This document shows positions 52,196 to 59,951 of a stretch of DNA of 64,000 bases, one piece after another. The position numbers were made by a program, and so were the translations under genes. The DNA is from Streptomyces sp. CB02980 (lineage in GTDB: Bacteria; Actinomycetota; Actinomycetes; Streptomycetales; Streptomycetaceae). Within the stretch, counting starts at the first letter, position 1. Every line of letters starts with the position of its first letter. The stretch spans positions 1-64,000 of the forward strand of contig NZ_JACSCH020000020.1 in the NCBI RefSeq assembly GCF_014451325.2. Direction: 5' to 3'. Below the pieces are notes generated by a model, which saw only the letters and a list, made by a program, of their open reading frames with translations, searched no databases and was not told where the DNA came from.

Positions 52196-52581
52196 GCTCG
52201 CGATCCTGCCAGGCCGCAGGCGTGTCTGGCCAGGCTCGATCGCGTGAGGGGGCGGCGGAGCCGGCGGCGGGGTGGCGCCCCGCGCGTGCCTGGGGGCGGC
52301 GCCCCGCGCGTGGCCGGGGGTGGCGCCCGCGCGTGGCCAGGGTGCGCCCCGCGCGTGGCCGGGGTGGCGCCCCGCGCGTGCCTGGGGGTGGCGCCCGCGC
52401 GTGGCCGGGGTGGCGCCCCGCGCGGGACCTGGCGAGAGGTCCGCTCGAGGCGGGTACGCAGCCCGAGCGTCCGGTACGAAGCCGGAGAGGTCGGTACGAA
52501 GCCGGGAGAGGCCGGTACGAAGCCCGAGAAGCCCGTGTGAGGCCGCGCGGGCCCGGCGAGGGGTCCGCGCGGCCGTGCCGG
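52196..52581. repeat. GC-rich repeat region without genes
   Basis: At 52268-52432 imperfect tandem copies of a unit around GGCGCCCCGCGCGTGGCC (20 to 27 bases) run together; at 52470-52535 a second set repeats GGTACGAAGCCGGGAGAGG three times. Open frames across it are long only because of base composition. No gene, terminator or promoter can be picked out with confidence. Confidence 0.85.
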
Positions 52582-53757
52582 TCAGTAGGCGAAGGCGGAC
52601 TTGCCCGTCACGGTCGTGGCGACGTGAGTGATGCCACTGCCGGGCGGCAGCGCCACCGTGGTGCCGGTGGGGTTGGTGGTCGTGCCGTCGCCGAGCTGGG
52701 CGGCCGCGTTGGCACCCCAGCCGATCACCGAGCCGTCGTCCAGCGCGGCCACGGTGAAGTCGGCGCCGCCCGCGATGCTCTGGACGCCCTTGAGCGTGTC
52801 CAGGACGACCGGGGTGGTGCGGTTGGCGTTCGTGCCGTCGCCGAGCTGCCGGTCGGTGTTCTTGCCCCAGCCGGCCAGGCTGCCGTCGTCGAGGACGGCG
52901 AAGCCGGAGGCGGAGGTGGCGAAGATCCTGGCCACGGCGTCGAGGTAGGCGACGTCCACCGGCTTGTTGCTGTCGGCGGTGGTGTCGTTGCCGAGCTGGC
53001 CCTCGGCACCCTTGCCCCAGGCCTTGACCACGCCGTCGGCGGTGAGCGCGAGGACGTGGTCGCAGCCCACGGCCACGGACTCGACGTCGACGAGGTCGGG
53101 CACCTTCTGCGGGGTCTCGCGCGTGGTGTTGTTGCCGGTGCCCAGGCGCCCGTTGTCGCCCTTGCCCCAGGTCCAGACCGTGCCGTCCTGCCGGAGCGCC
53201 ACGCTGAAGTCGCAGCCCGCGCCGACGTCCTCGACCTTGTCCAGGCTCTGCACGGGGATCGGGGCCTTGTACGGGTTGGTGGTGTCCTGGCCGGTGCCCA
53301 GCTGCTTGGAGGCGTTGCTGCCCCAGGCGAGGACCCGGCCGCCCTTGACGGCGAGGGCGTGGTTGAGGCCCGCGGAGACCTCGCTCACGCCGGAGAGTCC
53401 GGCGACGGTCGCGGGGAAGGACTGGGCGACGAGGGTGCCGTTGCCGAGCTGGCCGGTGGCGTTGTTGCCCCAGCTCTTCACGGTGCCGTCGTTGAGGAGG
53501 GCGACGGTGAAGCCGTTGGCGGCTGCCGCGGCGCCGCCGCCTCCTCCGGAGAGCTCGCGCACGTCGTCACGGGTGATGCCGACGACGGCGGCGGGGGTCT
53601 GCTGGGCGAGGACGCTGCCGTTGCCCAGCTGGCCCTGGGCGTTCTCGCCCCAGGCGCGCACCCAGGGGTCGGTGCCGGCGGAGGCGGGGAGGGCGGAGGC
53701 GGTGAGGGCCGCGAGGGACAGCGCGGCGAGGAGGGTGAGACGCAGGGGTGGGGTCAT
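52582..53757 (-). CDS. Secreted RCC1-repeat beta-propeller, copy A
   Basis: A 391-residue secreted protein: signal peptide (cleavage after ALPASA, about 27), then seven RCC1-type blades, each marked by W-G and QLG (for example VKSWGNNATGQLGNG). It has only two cysteines, in neighbouring blades (GAGCDF and AVGCDH), in the same places as in the next two genes. It ends in SAFAY. Secreted RCC1-like propellers from Streptomyces include the beta-lactamase inhibitor BLIP-II, so protein binding is the likely role; the partner is unknown. Third gene of a three-gene run. Confidence 0.85.
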   Translation of the reverse strand: MTPPLRLTLLAALSLAALTASALPASAGTDPWVRAWGENAQGQLGNGSVLAQQTPAAVVGITRDDVRELSGGGGGAAAAANGFTVALLNDGTVKSWGNNATGQLGNGTLVAQSFPATVAGLSGVSEVSAGLNHALAVKGGRVLAWGSNASKQLGTGQDTTNPYKAPIPVQSLDKVEDVGAGCDFSVALRQDGTVWTWGKGDNGRLGTGNNTTRETPQKVPDLVDVESVAVGCDHVLALTADGVVKAWGKGAEGQLGNDTTADSNKPVDVAYLDAVARIFATSASGFAVLDDGSLAGWGKNTDRQLGDGTNANRTTPVVLDTLKGVQSIAGGADFTVAALDDGSVIGWGANAAAQLGDGTTTNPTGTTVALPPGSGITHVATTVTGKSAFAY

Positions 53758-53800
53758 CTGCGTGCCTTTCGCTTCATGAGGGTCGTGGGGTCGGTGGGGA

Positions 53801-54988
53801 TCAGTAGGCGTAGCTGGACTTGTTCGCGACCGAGGCGGCGACGCGGGTGACGCCGCTGCCGGCCGGCAGGGCCGTGACCGGGGTGGGGGACGAGTCGGTC
53901 GTGCCGTTGCCCAGCTGGCCGTTGCTGTTGTTGCCCCAGGCGAGAACGGACTGGTCGGAGAGGACGGCGAGGGTGTGCTGCCAGCCGCCTGCCATCTCCT
54001 GGACGTCGCTCAGGCCGGGGAGGGGAACGGGAGTCGTCCGGCTGACGGTGGTGCCGTCGCCGAGCTGGCCCTGACCGTTCCAGCCCCAGGCACGCACGGT
54101 GCCGTCGTCCAGGACCGCGTAGCTCTGATAGGCGCCCGCGAAGACCTTGGTGACGCCGTCCAGATGCTGTACGTCGACGGGCACCCTGCGGTGCTCGGTG
54201 CTGTCGTCGCCGAGCTGGCCGTTGGCGTTGTGGCCCCAGGCCTTGACCCTGCCCCCGGCAGTGAGGGCGAGGGTGTGGCGGCAGCCGGTGGTGACGGCCA
54301 CCACGTCATCGAGGCCGGGCACCTTCCGGGGCGTGTTCCGGTCGGTGTCGGTGTCGTCACCGAGCTGTCCGACGTCGTTCCTGCCCCAGGTCCAGACGGT
54401 GCCGTCCTCCCGGAGGGCGACGGAGTGATCGCAGCCGCCCGAGACGTCCTTGACCCTGTTCAGGCTCTGGACGGCGACGGGGCGGGTCGCGAGGCCGTCC
54501 TTGTCGGGGGTGGTGAGGCCGTTCCCGAGCTGCCCGTAGGCGTTGGTGCCCCAGGCCAGGACGCGTCCGCCGCGTACCGCGAGGGCGAACGGGCCGCCGG
54601 CGGCTGCGATCGAGGACACACCGGAGAGTCCGGCGACCGTCGCGGGGAAGCCCCGCTGGGTGGTGCTGCCGTCGCCGAGCTGTCCCGAGGTGTTGCCGCC
54701 CCAGGACAGGACCGTGCCGTCGTTGAGGAGGGCCAGGGCGAAGGAGAGGTTGCTGTTGAAGCCTCCGGCGGAGAGCTCGCGGACGTCGCCGCGGGCCACC
54801 CCGACGACGGAGCCCGGGGTGCCCTGGTTGAGCGTGGTGCCGTTGCCGAGCTGGGCGCCGATGTTCAGCCCCCAGGACCGGACCCACGGATCACGCGGTT
54901 CGGCCTGTGCGGGTGCCGGCGAGGTCGCCAGGGCGGTCAGTGCGACGGCCGCGGCGAGCGCGGCCCGTACGTACGACGGGTATGACAT
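53801..54988 (-). CDS. Secreted RCC1-repeat beta-propeller, copy B
   Basis: A 395-residue paralogue with a signal peptide (cleavage after PAQA), seven RCC1 blades (VRSWGLNIGAQLGNG to VLAWGNNSNGQLGNG) and the same two cysteines (SGGCDH and TTGCRH). It ends in SSYAY. It starts only 14 bases after copy C ends, so the two are coupled. The ATG at 54988 has GAGG 12 bases upstream; a GTG three codons earlier is possible. Confidence 0.85.
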   Translation of the reverse strand: MSYPSYVRAALAAAVALTALATSPAPAQAEPRDPWVRSWGLNIGAQLGNGTTLNQGTPGSVVGVARGDVRELSAGGFNSNLSFALALLNDGTVLSWGGNTSGQLGDGSTTQRGFPATVAGLSGVSSIAAAGGPFALAVRGGRVLAWGTNAYGQLGNGLTTPDKDGLATRPVAVQSLNRVKDVSGGCDHSVALREDGTVWTWGRNDVGQLGDDTDTDRNTPRKVPGLDDVVAVTTGCRHTLALTAGGRVKAWGHNANGQLGDDSTEHRRVPVDVQHLDGVTKVFAGAYQSYAVLDDGTVRAWGWNGQGQLGDGTTVSRTTPVPLPGLSDVQEMAGGWQHTLAVLSDQSVLAWGNNSNGQLGNGTTDSSPTPVTALPAGSGVTRVAASVANKSSYAY

Positions 54989-55002
54989 GCCGTTCACCGG
55001 CC

Positions 55003-56229
55003 TCAGTACGCGTACGTCGTGTTGCCGCCCAGGGAGACGGCCACCGCCTTGATCGCCGAACCCTCGTCGAGGATCTTCACCGACTCGTAGCGGGCGACCG
55101 TCGTGCCGTTGCCGAGCTGGCCCTCGCCGTTGTGGCCCCAGGTGAAGACCTCGTCCGCCGTGACGGCGACGCCGTGCCGGGCGCCGGCCGCGAGGTGCTG
55201 GACGCCTTCGAGGCGCGGGATCTCGACGGGTGCGGTGCGGTTGGTGCGGGAGACGTTGGAGTCGAAGGCCTCGTCGGACTCCAGGAGCTGGCCGTACTGG
55301 TTGTTGCCCCAGCCCCAGACGTGGCTGTCGCTCGTCTTGACGTAGTTGTGGAAGGCGCCCGCCTCGATGTCGGAGACGCCCTCGATCCAGTCCACGTCGA
55401 CGGGGAGCGTGGCGGACTTGGTGGAGGAGTTGCCGAGCTGGCCGTAGAGGTTGTAGCCCCAGGACTTGACCGTGTCGTCGGCGGTCAGCGCGAGGGCGTG
55501 GTGGCAGCCCGCGTCGATCTCGACGATGTTCTCCAGGCCCAGGACCTGCCGGGGTACGGAGCTGGTGGCGCGGGTGCCGTTGCCGAGCTGGCCGTGGATG
55601 CCGCGGCCCCAGGCGTACACCTTGCCGTTCTCCAGGAGCGCGAGGCTGAAGTCGCAGCCGGCCGAGATCTGCTTGACCTTGGGCATGCCCTGGACGCGGT
55701 CGGGGACCGTACGGCTGTCGCCGGTGCGGTTGTTGCCGAGCTGGCCGTACGCGTTGTCGCCCCAGGAGTAGACCTGGCCGCCGGTGTCGAGGGCGAGGGC
55801 GTGCTTCCCGCCCGCGGCGACGTCCTTGATGTTGTTGAGGCGGGGGACGGTGGTGGGCACGGCCTGGTTGGTGTTGCCGCCGTTGCCGAGCTGGCCCGAG
55901 GAGTTGTGGCCCCAGGACTTGACCGTCTTGTCGGTACGGGCGAGGGCGAACGAGTCGGCGGAAGAGGTGCCGCCCGCCGACATCTGGTCGACGTCTCCGC
56001 GGAAGAGACTGGTGACCGAGGACGGGCTGAGACTGTCGGCGAGGGTGCCGTTGCCGAGCTGGCCGGTGCGGCCCGCGCCCCAGCCCAGCACGGTCGGGTT
56101 GCCCTCGTTGGCGTTCGCCGCGGGGGCGAGGGCGGGTACGGCGGTGAGGGCTGCCGCGGCGAGGGCGGCGGCGGCGAACCGCCGGGCGCGCGGTGTCGTG
56201 CGCGAGGGACTGCGTCGTGAACGGGACAT
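55003..56229 (-). CDS. Secreted RCC1-repeat beta-propeller, copy C
   Basis: A 408-residue paralogue: Arg-rich signal peptide (cleavage after ANA, about 40; MSRSRRSPSRTT start has a possible twin-arginine look but no clean motif), seven RCC1 blades (VLGWGAGRTGQLGNG to VFTWGHNGEGQLGNG) and the two shared cysteines (SAGCDF and DAGCHH). It ends in TTYAY. GAAGGAGAG precedes the ATG at 56229. It is the first gene of the run, divergent from another set of secreted proteins. Confidence 0.87.
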   Translation of the reverse strand: MSRSRRSPSRTTPRARRFAAAALAAAALTAVPALAPAANANEGNPTVLGWGAGRTGQLGNGTLADSLSPSSVTSLFRGDVDQMSAGGTSSADSFALARTDKTVKSWGHNSSGQLGNGGNTNQAVPTTVPRLNNIKDVAAGGKHALALDTGGQVYSWGDNAYGQLGNNRTGDSRTVPDRVQGMPKVKQISAGCDFSLALLENGKVYAWGRGIHGQLGNGTRATSSVPRQVLGLENIVEIDAGCHHALALTADDTVKSWGYNLYGQLGNSSTKSATLPVDVDWIEGVSDIEAGAFHNYVKTSDSHVWGWGNNQYGQLLESDEAFDSNVSRTNRTAPVEIPRLEGVQHLAAGARHGVAVTADEVFTWGHNGEGQLGNGTTVARYESVKILDEGSAIKAVAVSLGGNTTYAY

Positions 56230-56892
56230 GGCTCTGCTCTCCTTCGACGGGGACATACGGGAGCGCGGCGCCCGGCCGGTGCCGTCCGCCGGGAGACGGA
56301 GGCGTACACGGGCCGGTCGCGGGTCATGCGAACACGTGGTGCCGGGCCCTTGGGCATGGGGTGCCCACGGCCGGGTGCGACGGCCGGGACGGGCCGTCGG
56401 GCACATCAGCAGACTGTCCGAAAATGATCACCGAGGCGCGCTGGAACTGCTGAAACACCCGTTTGTCGGACGTCCGTTCGGGGTGGTGTTCCGGGGGCGC
56501 ATTCGCCCCCGCCACGAGCCTGGAGCGAGACGCGGGCGGCGCCGGGGGCGGGCCGCCGAACGGCGGCGGCCGGGTGGGTGAGAGGCCCCGACGGACACGC
56601 CCGCCCGCTCTCTCCTCCCTGTCCCCGAATCCCTACGAACGGGTGGACCGGCGGGTCGGGGGACGGGCCCGCCGGCGCCCCAGATCCGACCCCTCGGGGC
56701 AGCCCCGTATGCGCTCCGCCGAAGTGGTGAGCGGCCCCCGGGGTACGCGCCGCGCCGTGTGTCCTGCCGGAGTGCCGAGGCCCCGACGGTTAGCGTCTGG
56801 ATGCGCTCGGTGATCTTGAGGGCAGTCCCCCTGTCCGCCCCTGGCGTCCCCTTCCGAGCACACCAAGTCACCCCTGTCCCAAGGGAGTTCCC
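56230..56892. other. Divergent intergenic region of secretion locus
   Basis: The 663 bases between the RCC1 run and the 161-residue secreted protein hold no convincing gene. A short frame at 56463-56813 lacks a ribosome site and domain. A hairpin (56492-56511: CGGGGGCG, four-base loop, CGCCCCCG) is the clearest element. Promoters for both directions must lie here, and the stretch near 56410-56425 (CCGAAAATGATCACC) is the least GC-rich part. Confidence 0.6.
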
Positions 56893-57378
56893 ATGCCCGA
56901 ATGGAAGACGTCGGCACGCCGTGTGCTGACCGCGGCCGTCCTCGCCGCCGCTCTCGCCCTGCCCCTGGCCCCCACCGCGTACGCCGAGGAGTGCAAGCCC
57001 GAGGATCAGGCCTGCCTGGACAAGGAGGCCAACGCCAAGGAAGCCAAGGAGATCGAGGAACAGCAGAAGAAGACCCAGGAGGCCGCAGGCCAGGCCGACA
57101 AGGACATCAAGGCGGCCGGGGAGAAGCTCAAGGAGTGCCCGCCCGGCTCGTCCTCCTGCATGAGCACACTGACCGGCGGCAAGGGCGCCACCGAGGAGCA
57201 GGGCGTCAAGGACATGACCGACACCATCGCCGCGAACAAGCCCGAGCCGGCGAACAACGCGGCCCAGGCCGTGTCCTCGACCTGCGAGTCCTTCCCCGGC
57301 TCGCTGCCGCAGGGGTCCACCGACCCGGGACAGTCCCCCTTCCCGGTCGACCAGCTCTGCAGCCTCCTCGGCGGCTGA
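56893..57378 (+). CDS. Small secreted six-cysteine protein
   Basis: A 161-residue secreted protein I do not recognise. A signal peptide ends at about 31 (PTAYA). The mature part has Cys pairs (ECKPEDQAC and ECPPGSSSC), a Lys/Glu/Ala coiled-coil stretch between them (about 45-82) and two more Cys near the C-terminus (STCESF, QLCSLLGG), enough for three disulfides. AAGGGAG precedes the ATG. It is the first gene of a set of three secreted proteins divergent from the RCC1 run. Confidence 0.75.
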   Translation: MPEWKTSARRVLTAAVLAAALALPLAPTAYAEECKPEDQACLDKEANAKEAKEIEEQQKKTQEAAGQADKDIKAAGEKLKECPPGSSSCMSTLTGGKGATEEQGVKDMTDTIAANKPEPANNAAQAVSSTCESFPGSLPQGSTDPGQSPFPVDQLCSLLGG

Positions 57379-57397
57379 GCCGTTCCCTGCCGCACGT

Positions 57398-57490
57398 CCC
57401 CTGCTCCCTGCTCCTGTTCCCCTCTGCTCCTCCTCTCCCTGCTCCCCTGCTCCCCTGCTCCCCTCCGTCCCCTCCGTCCCCTCCGTCCCG
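57398..57490 (+). repeat. Polypyrimidine tract with nine-base repeats
   Basis: Between two secreted-protein genes the plus strand is almost only C and T for about 90 bases, with three copies of CTGCTCCCC and three of CTCCGTCCC. It overlaps no gene. It could form triplex-like structures or mark replication slippage. Confidence 0.8.
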
Positions 57491-57505
57491 AAGGGATCCC
57501 CCGTC

Positions 57506-58474
57506 ATGCCCGCGTGCCATCGCCGCGCCGCTCTGCTGCCCGCCCTCTCCGTCCTCCTCGGCCTCGCCGCCGCCTCCCTCGCGCCGCCCGCCGGCGCCGC
57601 CGAGGAGGGACCGGGCGAGACCCCCGTACCGCGTGCCCTCACCGCCGACGGACGCCCGGCCGAGGTCGCCGACGTCCTGAAGTACTGCGGCACCAAGCGC
57701 AACGCCTGCACCTTCGCCATCGACCGCAAGCTGGGCCGTGAGTACGTCACCACCATGAAGTCGCTCGGCAACGCGGTGATCAACTGCACCCAGAGCGACA
57801 TGGCCGTCGAGCGGACCGTCACCCTGAAGACCGGCACCACCGACAACATCGGCGGCGAGATCTCCGGGCAGATCACCGCCGAGGGCACGGTCGGCGCCAC
57901 CGGCACGGTCAGTACCAACCTCACCGGCGAGGTCTCCAGCGAGAACAAGACGCCCGACCTCGACAAGGGCCCCACGTCGACGAACACCGCCAAGACCTCG
58001 GTCGCCGGCGGCGCCACGGCCTCGGGTTCGCTGAGCGCGCGCCTCGCCTTCCAGGCCGCCTTCAAGGCCACGTACTCCAAGTCGTGGACGGTCGAGAACA
58101 CCGAGGAGACCGCCTACAAGACCACCGTCAAGGCGCACGACATGCTCGTCTTCGGTGCGAGCGCCGCCATGCGGCGCGTGGCCGGCAGCCTCGTCGCCGA
58201 CACCGGGCAACGGATCATCGGCATCGTCGTGGACAGCCCCTCGATGGTCACCAACAGCACGTTCATCGCCCAGACGTACGCCGCGGCCGCCGGCGTCTGC
58301 GGCGGCACGCGACCCACCGGAAACACCGCCCCCACCCCGGCTCCCGGCCCCGGCTCCGCCCCTGTTCCCGCTCCCGGCCCCGGACCGGTCTCCGCCGCCG
58401 AGGTCCCCGTCGCGCGGGCGGTGCCCCCGGGCGCCGAGCCGAAGCGCGTCGTCGTCCTGCCCGCCGCCAACTGA
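57506..58474 (+). CDS. Secreted protein with C-CTF-NCT disulfide domain
   Basis: A 322-residue secreted protein, function unknown. Signal peptide to about 32 (GAA). The domain begins with C61, C68 (in ACTF) and C94 (in INCT), then a Ser/Thr/Gly-rich region of alternating pattern (about 100-185) and an aromatic segment (KATYSKSWTVENTEE), then a fourth Cys (GVCGG) and a Pro/Gly tail. The long amphipathic beta pattern recalls aerolysin/ETX-type pore formers, but that is only a hint. It shares the Cys pattern with the next gene. Confidence 0.72.
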   Translation: MPACHRRAALLPALSVLLGLAAASLAPPAGAAEEGPGETPVPRALTADGRPAEVADVLKYCGTKRNACTFAIDRKLGREYVTTMKSLGNAVINCTQSDMAVERTVTLKTGTTDNIGGEISGQITAEGTVGATGTVSTNLTGEVSSENKTPDLDKGPTSTNTAKTSVAGGATASGSLSARLAFQAAFKATYSKSWTVENTEETAYKTTVKAHDMLVFGASAAMRRVAGSLVADTGQRIIGIVVDSPSMVTNSTFIAQTYAAAAGVCGGTRPTGNTAPTPAPGPGSAPVPAPGPGPVSAAEVPVARAVPPGAEPKRVVVLPAAN

Positions 58475-58492
58475 CCCGGGAGAAGCTCCACC

Positions 58493-59878
58493 ATGAACCG
58501 CACCACCCTCCCGGCCCTCGTCGTCCTCGGGGCCGCCGGTCTGCTGCTGCCCGTCGTCCCCCTCTCCTCCCTCGCCTCGGCCGCCGCCGCCGAGCAGACC
58601 GTCCCCGTCCTCAACGGCGACTTCGCCGACCCCGTCATGAAGGGCGACGGCCCCACGACCGTCGGAATCGACCACTGGACCGGCCTCAACCAGCGCTACT
58701 CGCCCGCCGCTTCGGGCCGCACCGACGCCTCCCACGGCGTCGCCCTCCAGAAGGACGGCAACACCCTCCAGCAGCGGCTGCGCGGAGTCCGCGCCGGCGC
58801 CAAGGTCACCGTGCGGTACGAGGACAGCCCCGCCGTCTCCAAGGAGTGCACCGGGGAACAGGTCGTCGCGGGTCAGCCCTATGCCGTCGTCGGCTCCGGA
58901 GGCCCGGTGCAGGAGCTCGTCACGGCCGGCGATCCCGACCGAGTGAAGGGCACCCCGGGCAAGGGGCGTTGGACAGGTCGCGCCTACGTCTTCACCGCGA
59001 GCGAGAACGAGCCGCTGCTCACCTTCACCTCACGCGTCACCGACTCCCGCACCCATGTGACCTGTTCGCCGATGGTCGCCCGCATCCGTGCGGTCGAGGT
59101 GCCGCAGGACGTCGACAAGACCGTGAGCAAGACCTCGCTCGGGACCTCGGAGGCGTACAAGGGCAATGAGCGCGAGAGCACCCTCCACAACGCCGCCGCC
59201 GCCTGCAACGGCGAGAACGCCTGCACCTTCCGGCCCGACACCCGCACCTCCTTCCGGTACTACGACCGGGCGCGGGTCGTCGGCGAGGCCTTCGTCAACT
59301 GCACCCGCAACGCGCTGGAGCACTCCCGGCTCCTCTCGTACTCCGAGCGCGCGCACGACAGCATCTCCCAGACCTATGCCGAAGCGGGCCTCGCGCTCAA
59401 CGAGGTGGCCAGGCTGCCCACTTCGGGAGACCGGACGGAGGACGAGAAGCGCCTCAAGGAGCGGCCGATGGCCACCCAGTTCGCCCTCGCCCACGAGAAG
59501 GTCTGGCAGCGGCCCTGGCAGTGGTTCAGCAGCGACCAGCGCACGGTCGTGGAGAAGATCCAGCCCGGTGAGGTGAGCTGGGTCGAGATGCAGCCGAGCC
59601 GCGAGCGGGTCGAGGGCTGGTTCGTCAGCAAGAAGGACGACTACCGGCTGCACGCCGTCGTCGACGGGCCCTCGCGGGCCGTGCCCGACCGGCTGCTCCA
59701 GCGCACCGGACCCATGTCGGAGGCCGAGAAGCAGCGTTGCGCGGCCGCCCGGCCCATGACCACCACCCCGGTCGGCGCCGACGCGCCCGCGAGCTCCAGC
59801 GACAAGGGTCTCCTCAAGACCCCGGCGCCGGCGGCCGCGGGCGTCCGGGCCGGGCTCCGGAGCGTGCCGCTGAACTGA
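58493..59878 (+). CDS. Secreted protein: carbohydrate-binding-like module plus C-CTF-NCT domain
   Basis: A 461-residue secreted protein. After a signal peptide (to about 33) comes a jelly-roll-like module (about 36-200: VLNGDFADP, GIDHWTGLNQR, TLQQRLRGVRAGAKVTVRYE), which resembles galactose-binding domains. Then the domain shared with the previous gene: C238, C244 (ACTF) and C270 (VNCT), the last two 26 residues apart as in the neighbour; then HEKVWQRPWQWFSSDQRT, VSWVEMQPSRERVEGWFV and a final Cys (QRCAA). It ends convergent with a glutamyl-tRNA synthetase-like gene. Function unknown. Confidence 0.75.
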   Translation: MNRTTLPALVVLGAAGLLLPVVPLSSLASAAAAEQTVPVLNGDFADPVMKGDGPTTVGIDHWTGLNQRYSPAASGRTDASHGVALQKDGNTLQQRLRGVRAGAKVTVRYEDSPAVSKECTGEQVVAGQPYAVVGSGGPVQELVTAGDPDRVKGTPGKGRWTGRAYVFTASENEPLLTFTSRVTDSRTHVTCSPMVARIRAVEVPQDVDKTVSKTSLGTSEAYKGNERESTLHNAAAACNGENACTFRPDTRTSFRYYDRARVVGEAFVNCTRNALEHSRLLSYSERAHDSISQTYAEAGLALNEVARLPTSGDRTEDEKRLKERPMATQFALAHEKVWQRPWQWFSSDQRTVVEKIQPGEVSWVEMQPSRERVEGWFVSKKDDYRLHAVVDGPSRAVPDRLLQRTGPMSEAEKQRCAAARPMTTTPVGADAPASSSDKGLLKTPAPAAAGVRAGLRSVPLN

Positions 59879-59915
59879 CCACAGCCGGTACGCGCGCCCG
59901 GACCGGTGCGAGCGC

Positions 59916-59951
59916 GCGCCGCCTCACCCCGCCACGGCGGTGAGGCGGCGC
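59916..59951. terminator. Bidirectional hairpin terminator
   Basis: A perfect 13-bp stem (GCGCCGCCTCACC... side paired with GGTGAGGCGGCGC) with a ten-base loop covers the stop codon of the minus-strand synthetase gene and lies after the secreted-protein gene. It separates the convergent units. Confidence 0.78.

Noticed and set aside
52222..53850. 542-codon plus-strand frame over the repeat patch and RCC1 copy A
   Set aside because: It runs through low-complexity repeats and is antisense to a protein with signal peptide and seven clear blades.
56463..56813. 116-codon frame in the divergent intergenic region
   Set aside because: No ribosome site, no domain, and composition like the noncoding surroundings.
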